Below the pieces are notes generated by a model. That model had not been told where the DNA came from. It worked only from the letters and a program-made list of their open reading frames with translations, and searched no databases. A DNA stretch of 40,393 bases, taken from assembly GCA_903845125.1 (NCBI GenBank), contig CAIMWS010000330.1, forward strand, positions 1-40,393, written 5' to 3'. Source of the stretch: an uncultured Verrucomicrobiota bacterium (lineage in GTDB: Bacteria; Verrucomicrobiota; Verrucomicrobiia; Limisphaerales; UBA1319). How positions within the stretch are numbered: the first letter of the stretch is position 1; each line of letters starts with the position of its first letter. This document shows, in pieces, positions 34,308-40,393 of this stretch. The position numbers were made by a program, and so were the translations under genes.

Positions 34308-35417
34308 ATGAAACCGTTTTTGCGCTATGCGCTTTTATTTGCCGGGGTATGCGGTATGCTCCCGGGCGTTATGACTGCTCAAAACCACTCTTCCACCGCC
34401 CAGGCCTGGTTGGCCAAAGCCCCCCTGGCGCCCGCCTTCACGCTGCCCGCCACGCGGGAAGCCTGGGAAACCCGGCGCCTCGAGGTGCGCGCCCAAATCC
34501 AGCAACTGCTCGGCCAGCTGCCGCCCCGGCCCGCCCGGCCCGCTGTCACCATCCTGAAGCGCGAGGACCGGGGCGGGTACGTGGTGGAGAAATTCGAGTT
34601 CGACAATGAGGCCGGCGCCCGGGTTCCCGGCTATTTGCTCCTGCCGAAACAAGCGGGGCCCGCGCCGGCGATCCTCTATTGCCACTGGCATGGGGGCGAA
34701 TATGGCATCGGCAAGGAGGAGCTGTTCCAATCCGCGCACACGCCGGAAGCGCCCGGGCCGGCGCTGGCCCGGCGCGGCTATGTGGTCCTGGGCATCGACG
34801 CCTATTGCTTCGGCGAGCGCAGCGGCCAGGGGCCCGACGGCCCGGGCCAGACCGGCGGCAGCGAGGAGATGAGCGCCAGCAAATTCAACCTGTGGGTGGG
34901 GCGCTCCCTGTGGGGCATGATTTTACGGGACGACCTGATGGCGCTGGATTATCTGTGCACCCGGCCGGAGGTGGACGCCAAACGCCTCGGCGTCACCGGC
35001 ATCAGCATGGGCGCCACCCGCACCTGGTGGCTGATGGCCCTGGATGAACGGCTCAAATCCGGCGTGGCGGTGGCCTGCCTCACCCGCTACCAGGACCTGA
35101 TCCAGCAGCAGTTCCTCCACGCCCACGGCATTTATTACTTTGTCCCCAACCTCCTGAACCACTTCGACACCGAGGCCATCATTTCGCTGATCGCCCCGCG
35201 GCCGGCGCTGTTCATGACCGGCGACCAGGATGGCGGCTCACCCGTCTCGGGCATCCACGTGATCGACCGCGTGGCCCGCCAGGCTTATCAGCTGTATAAC
35301 CAACCCGCCGCGCTGGAGAACCTGGTATATCCCGGCGTGGGCCATGCCTACACCCCGGATATGTGGGCGCGCATGCTGGCCTGGATGGAAAAGACCCTGC
35401 GGCCGGACGCCCCCTAA
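34308..35417 (+). CDS. Exported alpha/beta hydrolase (acetyl-xylan-esterase/dienelactone-hydrolase-like)
   Basis: A 369-residue secreted esterase-like protein. Signal peptide ('FLRYALLFAGVCGMLPGVMTA'), an N-terminal helical lid region, then an alpha/beta-hydrolase core: 'VPGYLLLPKQAGPAPAILYCHWHGGEYGIGK' (oxyanion region), 'GYVVLGIDAYCFGERSG', the nucleophile elbow 'GVTGISMGATRTWW' (Ser233), the acid in 'FMTGDQDGGSP' (Asp306 or Asp308) and the base in 'PGVGHAYTPDMW' (His346). The 'ARRGYVVLGIDAYCFGER' and 'GMILRDDLMALDYLCTRPEVD' segments match the planctomycete/verrucomicrobial hydrolases often annotated as acetyl xylan esterase or DUF-type dienelactone hydrolase. A substrate such as an acylated polysaccharide is plausible but unproven. 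The gene is divergent from purN. Confidence 0.87.
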   Translation: MKPFLRYALLFAGVCGMLPGVMTAQNHSSTAQAWLAKAPLAPAFTLPATREAWETRRLEVRAQIQQLLGQLPPRPARPAVTILKREDRGGYVVEKFEFDNEAGARVPGYLLLPKQAGPAPAILYCHWHGGEYGIGKEELFQSAHTPEAPGPALARRGYVVLGIDAYCFGERSGQGPDGPGQTGGSEEMSASKFNLWVGRSLWGMILRDDLMALDYLCTRPEVDAKRLGVTGISMGATRTWWLMALDERLKSGVAVACLTRYQDLIQQQFLHAHGIYYFVPNLLNHFDTEAIISLIAPRPALFMTGDQDGGSPVSGIHVIDRVARQAYQLYNQPAALENLVYPGVGHAYTPDMWARMLAWMEKTLRPDAP

Positions 35418-35426
35418 AACCAGGCC

Positions 35427-35950
35427 TCACAGGCTCCACCACCAGCGCCCGTCATACACCCCGTTGCCACCCCACTTGGGATTGCCGGTGGCGACTCCTC
35501 CGCCCGGCCCGGTGCCGGGCCAATACTGCAGCCCCAGGACGCTCACGGGCAAGGTTTCGGCATGGCCGTCGGCAAAGCCCTGGTTGGCCCGCTGCTGGTG
35601 GCGGTTCACTGGTCGTTGGGGAATACTGTCGAAAGTGACCGTGGCATGCGATACCAGGCTCCCGGCGGTGACGGTTTGTCCAGCCCCACCAGCGGGATCT
35701 GGTCCGCGCTGGCGTCCGCATACAGCACCAGGGCAAGGCTGATTTGGTGGATATTGCCGACGCAGTGGATGGCCTTGGCTTTTCCCCTGGCCCGGGAGAG
35801 CGCCGGCAACAGCATTGAGGCCAGGATCGCGCTGATGGCGATCACCACCAGCAACTCGATCAGCGTGAAGCCTGGCGCATCGATCCGCCTTTTCGACGCC
35901 TGCCACCGGGTGCAGTCGCGTGGTGTTCGCAGCCCTGCGCAACTTGTCAC
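35427..35950 (-). pseudogene. Decayed type IV prepilin-like gene (frameshift and missing centre)
   Basis: The N-terminal part reads '[39 protein letters not shown]', a textbook prepilin cleavage/methylation site with the hydrophobic spine and the verrucomicrobial/planctomycete follow-up '[22 protein letters not shown]'. That frame stops at 35606. In the next frame the expected C-terminal motif continues: '[30 protein letters not shown]' and an end 'GGNGVYDGRWWWSL' with a stop at 35427. So a frameshift lies between about 35610 and 35700. The part that would normally separate the two halves (roughly 60-100 residues) is absent. No good ATG start exists; a GTG at 35950 is possible. The gene lies just downstream of the second HZS-alpha-like gene. 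Confidence 0.7.
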
Positions 35951-35975
35951 GCCCGCCGCTGGGGTGCCGCCGTTA

Positions 35976-38468
35976 TCAGTTCTTGGAACCGGCCGGCTGA
36001 TACCAGAGCGATTCCCAGTATTTGCGCTCCGTGGCGTAAACATCCACCGGGCTGCCCACAAGCGTTTCGGCGGGCAGCACCCCGTAGCGCTTCATCTCCC
36101 GCACCCATTCGGGACGGGGCTGGAACCCGTCCATGTCGAACCGCTTGAGCTCCTGCAGGCGGTCGCGCCCGGCGGCCGCCATGGCCAGCAGCCGGGCATA
36201 ATCGGGATCGGCGGTGGAGGTGAACACGGCCGGGGCGCCGTTGGTGGCGCAGAGGCCCCAGCCGCCGGCCGCCGGCGCCAGCGGCGCCAGCAGCAGCAGG
36301 GATTTCGCCGGCTGGCCGAGATTGAACACGTAATGGCGGCTGAAGCGCAACCGCGGATCGTTCAGATCGAACCGCCAGAAGGAAATGTCCAACTCGTCGG
36401 CGATGGCCTTGGGCAGGGCGCGCTCGCGCTGGTGGCAGCCGGCGCAGCGCCGCTGGATAACCTCCGCTCCGGCCCGGGTGGTGGGCCATTTGAAATCCGT
36501 CTCCACCAGCTCGTTCTGGGCGTAGCCGCCGATCATGCCGCTGCCGAGGGCGGCGTAGGTGCCCGGGTAGGGGGCGCCGGTGTCGATCCACAGGCGCACC
36601 GTGGCCAGCTGGGCCGGCGTGGCGCGGGCGCCGTGGTGCGAGCCGTCCATGAGCCGGAGCAGCCGGCTGGCGGCGCTGCCGATGCTGCGCGGCCGGAGGT
36701 TGCTCTTGGGGTCGTTGCGGCCATCGACAAACAGTTTCCGCACCGTCAGGGTGAAATAGCTTTGCGAGAACATGGGGCCGGGATCTCCGGTCAGCAGCAC
36801 GCGCCCGGCGAAAGGCCCGCCCCGCCCGGTGCGCTCGCTGCCGTGGCAATCCACGCACAGGGCGTCGAGCACGGGCTGGATGTCCCGCGGGAAATCCAGC
36901 ACCTCGGGCACGCCGGCGACCGGCTCGATCCGGCTGGGCGCCCGCCGGGCCGCCAGCGGGGTGGTTGCGCCGGCGGCGGCCGTCCGGGTGCGCTGCTCGT
37001 GGCAGCCCACGCAGCTGGTGGTCTCCCCGGGCTGCACGGTCACAAAACTTTGCATCCGTTTCACCGCCAGGCTGTCCTCATCCAGCGCCACCATGAACAC
37101 GCTGCGCAGCGCCGGCACCTCGAAATAGGCCGAGCCGTCCGGCTCCACCGGCACCGTGCCCAGGATGCGCTCCAGCGTGAAGGTGCCGCCATAGCTCAGC
37201 GGATCCATCCCGCCCGTGAAATTGATCGGCTTGGGCAGCGTCTCCAGGATGAGCAGGTTTTTGATCTCCCCCCGCCGCACTCCCTCCAGGTTGCGCCCCT
37301 GGTAAACATCCGCCAGCAGCAGTCGCCCGGTCTTCTCCTCCGGATGCATCCGCGGCTGCAGCACCGTCTCGCGCGGCCGCGCCGCCACGGGGCGCGGCTC
37401 GTGGACCTTCAGCCCCCGGGCCCGCTCCGCCGGCGGCAGGCTGTAGAGTTCACCCACCTCCCCCCGGCCGTTCACGGCCACCAACCGGTGCTCCTGCGCG
37501 GCCAGGAAGGCGCCCTCGGAAAAGGCCCACGGATCCCGGAAATCATCCCCCCGCGTGATCCGCCGCGCGAACGCCGTGGCGTCCGGCCCGGCGGCGGTAT
37601 CCACCACCGTAATGGCCCCCGCGTGCTCCGTCTGGCCGTGGCCCGGGGAGAAAATGGCCACGACTTTGCCGGAGCCTGGAATGGGCTTGGCATCGATCAT
37701 CACCGTGCCGGGGTGGAGGTTGCCGTAGAACGTCATCTGTCCGGTGCCATCGGGGTTCACCACCCACAGATGGTGGTAATCCACCTGGCTGCGGTCCACA
37801 TATTCCCAGCGGGTGTAGAGGATGCGCCCGTCCGGCAGCGGCCAGGGGGTGTTGTCGTGCTCGTTGTTGCTGGAGATCGGCCGCAGCCGGCTGCCATCCG
37901 CCTCGCAGCGGTAGAGCACCGCCACCTGCGACACCCAGCAGTTCACCCAGCGGTTGCACCGGCTCGAGACGAATACGATCCCCCCATCCGGCAGGTAGCT
38001 CGGCTCGAAGTCGTCGTGCTCCCCGCTGGTGATCTGCCGCAGGTCCGAGCCATCCAGGTTGCACTCGTAAAGCAGGTAATTCTCCGTGCCGCCCCGCCGG
38101 TAGGAAAACAAAATCCTTTTCCCGTCGTAACGGACCTGCGGATCCCGGATGCCGCCTTTGGCGTCGGCCAGGATGGTGGTGGCCTGCCCGGTGTTCAAGT
38201 CCAGCCGGCACAGCCGGGCTCCCTCGAGGTACAGCTTTTCCGTGGCGAAATACGGTTTCCCCACCTTGGCCGCATAATACCCGAAGTTGGCATACCAATG
38301 CTCGGGGATCACCGGCCGCACGGCGAACACGATCTCGTCCACGCCCCGCAGCGCGGTTTCCCGCAGGGTGCGGACCACCGTGGCGCCCGGCTCCGCCGCC
38401 GCCGCCGCCGCGCCGGCCAGCAACACCAGGGCCAGATTCAGCAAATTCCGCTTCACATTCGTCTTCAT
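35976..38468 (-). CDS. Exported HZS-alpha-like trihaem cytochrome c protein
   Basis: An 830-residue secreted protein from the ATG at 38468. GGGG a few nucleotides upstream and the signal peptide ('[20 protein letters not shown]') support this start over the ATG at 38480. Segments of the HZS-alpha middle domain: '[16 protein letters not shown]', '[37 protein letters not shown]', '[21 protein letters not shown]' and '[21 protein letters not shown]'. Three haem c motifs: CVGCH (from Cys486), CVDCH (from Cys538) and CAGCH (from Cys675). It is related to, but distinct from, the protein at 29884: no F5/8C domain, one more haem, and an extended C-terminus ('[19 protein letters not shown]'). It is probably periplasmic with a redox role of unknown substrate. 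It is divergent from the PQQ-like gene. Confidence 0.88.
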   Translation of the reverse strand: MKTNVKRNLLNLALVLLAGAAAAAAEPGATVVRTLRETALRGVDEIVFAVRPVIPEHWYANFGYYAAKVGKPYFATEKLYLEGARLCRLDLNTGQATTILADAKGGIRDPQVRYDGKRILFSYRRGGTENYLLYECNLDGSDLRQITSGEHDDFEPSYLPDGGIVFVSSRCNRWVNCWVSQVAVLYRCEADGSRLRPISSNNEHDNTPWPLPDGRILYTRWEYVDRSQVDYHHLWVVNPDGTGQMTFYGNLHPGTVMIDAKPIPGSGKVVAIFSPGHGQTEHAGAITVVDTAAGPDATAFARRITRGDDFRDPWAFSEGAFLAAQEHRLVAVNGRGEVGELYSLPPAERARGLKVHEPRPVAARPRETVLQPRMHPEEKTGRLLLADVYQGRNLEGVRRGEIKNLLILETLPKPINFTGGMDPLSYGGTFTLERILGTVPVEPDGSAYFEVPALRSVFMVALDEDSLAVKRMQSFVTVQPGETTSCVGCHEQRTRTAAAGATTPLAARRAPSRIEPVAGVPEVLDFPRDIQPVLDALCVDCHGSERTGRGGPFAGRVLLTGDPGPMFSQSYFTLTVRKLFVDGRNDPKSNLRPRSIGSAASRLLRLMDGSHHGARATPAQLATVRLWIDTGAPYPGTYAALGSGMIGGYAQNELVETDFKWPTTRAGAEVIQRRCAGCHQRERALPKAIADELDISFWRFDLNDPRLRFSRHYVFNLGQPAKSLLLLAPLAPAAGGWGLCATNGAPAVFTSTADPDYARLLAMAAAGRDRLQELKRFDMDGFQPRPEWVREMKRYGVLPAETLVGSPVDVYATERKYWESLWYQPAGSKN

Positions 38469-38539
38469 AATCATCCCCATAACTCAAAATGCTTGGCTCA
38501 CCGGGACCTACCTTAGCGGCTGGCGCGGTTCGTGGCAAG

Positions 38540-38563
38540 CCACTCTCCCAGCCACTCTCCCAG
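38540..38563. repeat. 12-bp perfect tandem duplication
   Basis: CCACTCTCCCAG occurs twice in direct succession (38540-38551, 38552-38563) in the 163-bp divergent region between the second HZS-alpha-like gene and the PQQ-like gene. It could be a regulator site pair or replication slippage. Confidence 0.55.
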
Positions 38564-38643
38564 CTGCCAGCGGGCCCGGGCGGCTCACCTGGAGGCGGGC
38601 AATCTGCTTGTCTGGACGCCGGAATCCGGCTGTAATCCGCGGC

Positions 38644-40389
38644 ATGCACACGCATCGCGGATTCCGGAGACGCAAAATTTCGCCCGCGGGCTGGCTGGCC
38701 CCGCTGGTCCTGCCCCTGTTCTGCCCGGTTTGGCTCTTCGCCCTGGGCGGGGTGGAGGCGGATTGGCCCATGCTGCGCGGGGAAGCCCGCCACACCGGAT
38801 TCGTCGAGGAGGAGATCCAGCCGCCCTATCACCTGGCCTGGGCGCGCGAATTCACGGGCGAGCGCCTCGGCACTGCAATGGAGCCGATCCTCGCCGGGGG
38901 CCGGGTGTTTGTGGCCACGCACGCCGGCGGACTCTATGCGCTGCGCGCGGATACGGGGGAGACGGAATGGCGTTTCCGGATCGAGGGCGCGTTCCTGCAT
39001 TCGCCGGCGGTGACCCAGGGGGTGGTGATCGCGGCGGGCACGGACGGCTTCCTCTACGGGCTGGAGGCGCCCACCGGGCGGATCCAGTGGCGCCTCGAAA
39101 CCGGCCACGGGGGCTTTTCGGCCGCGCCCGTGGCCGCGGGGGAAGCCGTCTTCATCGGCCACCGGCGGGGCGATTTCCTGGCGGTTTCCGCCCGCGATGG
39201 CCAGCTCCTGTGGTGGCAAAACCTGGGGGCGCCCCTGCGCCAAACCGCCGCCGTGGCGGAGGGATTGGTCTTCGTGACGGCGGAGGATATGCGCGTGCGG
39301 TGCCTGCGCGCCGGGAATGGCACCCCGGTCTGGACCTCCCCGCCGCTGGCGGGCCAAACCGCGCGCGATTATTACCCGGTGGTGGTCTCCCACGGCGGGC
39401 GCACCCGGGTGGTGGTGCGCACCAACCCCCTGCTCAACATGGGCCAGCGCCTCGGCCGGGACCGCACCCTGCTCTGCCGGAACGCCGGGGTGGACGATGG
39501 CGGCTGGCAAAAGGTGGAGGCCTGGATCAAAAGCGCGGCGGCGCACGGCACTCCCGCCTTGTGGCAAAAGGAGCAGGAGACCGTGGCGGAATATCTGCGG
39601 GCCGATCCCGCCGCGCGCAGCTTTTTCGTGCTGGACGCCGCCACCGGCGCCGCATCCACCCCCGCCCCCGTGCTGTGGGCGGCCGGCTGCCAGGGAGTGG
39701 GCGCCCCGCCAGCCCTGGCCGCGGATGGCCGCCTCCTGGTTTTTCACCGCAGCGCCTATGGCAACTGGAGCCTCGGCGTGGCGCCCCTGGTCGCGCTGGG
39801 CCTGCTGGACCCCGCCGAAAACCGCATCACCCCGCTGTTCCATCAGCGGGGCCAGCAACCGCCCTGGAACTGCTTTTGGGGCACGGCGGACGAAAGCCAG
39901 AATTTCCTGGTCGCGGGCCGGACCGCGCTGGCAGTGCACCAAGGCACCTTGAGCGGCTTCCGCCTGGACAGCGGCGATCTTTTTCCCATCTGGGGCGAAC
40001 GCGACAGTTACGGCGGTTTCCGGAATCCACCCTGGGCGCGCAACGAGTGGCACGGGCCGGGGCGGGGCGGCGTGGCGGTGGCGGGCCGCCGGATCTATTG
40101 GCTCACCGGCAGCCGCCTCTTGTGCCTGGAAACCGGCGGCCCGGCAGCCCGGCCAACGCCGAAGCCGGAACCCGTGGCCAAACCGGGTTCGGTGGGCCAG
40201 GCCGCCATCCCCATGGGGCCGGGGCGCCGGGAAATGATCCGGCAGCTGGAGGCCACGGTGGAAGTCGTGCTTTCCCGGCGCTGGGCGCCGCTGTTCACCG
40301 ATCCCGGCCTGGCTGGCCGCTGTCAGACGCGTCAGGCTCATAGCGATGGGCGCCGGCATATTCAACATGGTCCGAAGGGACGCGCTTGA
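38644..40389 (+). CDS. Secreted PQQ-like beta-propeller protein
   Basis: A 581-residue protein from the ATG at 38644. The signal peptide ('WLAPLVLPLFCPVWLFALGGVEA', preceded by an Arg/Lys-rich n-region) is followed by 'DWPMLRGEARHTGF', the typical start of PQQ-like propeller proteins. Repeats with the W-docking pattern follow: 'GGLYALRADTGETEWRFRIEG', 'DGFLYGLEAPTGRIQWRLETG', 'GDFLAVSARDGQLLWWQNLG', 'MRVRCLRAGNGTPVWTS'. The middle part loses the regular repeat. No quinoprotein active-site residues (Cys-Cys, Asp) are recognisable, so it is more likely a scaffold or binding protein than a dehydrogenase. The last 30 residues (after 'LFTDPGLAG') are Arg/Gln-rich, while a different frame stays open to the window edge with more natural sequence; the true C-terminus may be frameshifted or lie beyond the window. 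Confidence 0.78.
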   Translation: MHTHRGFRRRKISPAGWLAPLVLPLFCPVWLFALGGVEADWPMLRGEARHTGFVEEEIQPPYHLAWAREFTGERLGTAMEPILAGGRVFVATHAGGLYALRADTGETEWRFRIEGAFLHSPAVTQGVVIAAGTDGFLYGLEAPTGRIQWRLETGHGGFSAAPVAAGEAVFIGHRRGDFLAVSARDGQLLWWQNLGAPLRQTAAVAEGLVFVTAEDMRVRCLRAGNGTPVWTSPPLAGQTARDYYPVVVSHGGRTRVVVRTNPLLNMGQRLGRDRTLLCRNAGVDDGGWQKVEAWIKSAAAHGTPALWQKEQETVAEYLRADPAARSFFVLDAATGAASTPAPVLWAAGCQGVGAPPALAADGRLLVFHRSAYGNWSLGVAPLVALGLLDPAENRITPLFHQRGQQPPWNCFWGTADESQNFLVAGRTALAVHQGTLSGFRLDSGDLFPIWGERDSYGGFRNPPWARNEWHGPGRGGVAVAGRRIYWLTGSRLLCLETGGPAARPTPKPEPVAKPGSVGQAAIPMGPGRREMIRQLEATVEVVLSRRWAPLFTDPGLAGRCQTRQAHSDGRRHIQHGPKGRA

Positions 40390-40393
40390 GGCC

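Noticed and set aside
29884..38468. Evidence for anammox metabolism from the HZS-alpha-like proteins
   Set aside because: No hydrazine synthase beta/gamma or hydrazine dehydrogenase genes are present, and this domain is widespread in non-anammox Planctomycetes and Verrucomicrobia.

Overview
The window is GC-rich bacterial chromosome, most likely from a Verrucomicrobiota member of the Limisphaerales/Pedosphaerales type. This placement is an inference from gene content: a GH109-like oxidoreductase, a DUF1080 protein, two non-anammox 'hydrazine synthase alpha-like' multihaem proteins, verrucomicrobial-style prepilin remains, few Shine-Dalgarno sequences and many secreted proteins. No rRNA, tRNA, CRISPR array, integrase or transposase was found.

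Layout. 1-2.4 kb: a GH109/Gfo-Idh-MocA oxidoreductase cut by the window edge, convergent with a Tat-exported DUF362 protein. 2.8-13.0 kb: the most striking region. Seven genes lie on the minus strand and an RsbW-type kinase gene diverges from them. In transcription order they are a THI5/NMT1-like periplasmic binding protein, a membrane sensor-PP2C (SpoIIE/RsbU) phosphatase, a 1002-residue protein with three tandem ABC_sub_bind domains, a STAS protein fused to an unknown domain, a TrpXYZ-type permease, its ATPase, and a stand-alone STAS protein. Together they contain all parts of a partner-switching module (phosphatase, kinase, two STAS antagonists) interleaved with all parts of an ABC importer. 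I infer an extracytoplasmic small-molecule sensing system in which ligand capture or transport controls the phosphorylation of the STAS proteins. No sigma factor or other output protein is encoded inside the cluster.

13.2-16.5 kb: a DUF1080 secreted protein behind a perfect 16-bp palindrome, then, convergent with it, an ECF sigma factor / membrane anti-sigma-like protein / two-PDZ exported protein operon. Both transcripts end in clear intrinsic terminators. 16.7-19.8 kb: a DsbD/ScsB-like thiol-disulfide reductase whose reading frame runs on through a possible antisense gene remnant, then a eukaryote-like SET-domain methyltransferase. 20.0-27.0 kb: a DUF885 peptidase-like protein, a POT peptide transporter, tyrS on the opposite strand, and a large thioredoxin-like DUF255 (YyaL/SSP411) protein with a recognisable promoter. 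27.2-29.5 kb: a degenerate histidine kinase that has lost its phospho-acceptor histidine, about 1 kb with no confident gene but two 16-bp palindromes in AT-rich patches, and a short MotA-like membrane protein.

29.9-40.4 kb: two large HZS-alpha-like cytochrome c proteins. The first has an F5/8C-type domain and an apparent one-base frameshift at its very end. Between them lie a thioesterase-purN gene pair, an exported alpha/beta hydrolase and a decayed prepilin gene. A PQQ-like beta-propeller protein at the right edge diverges from the second cytochrome.
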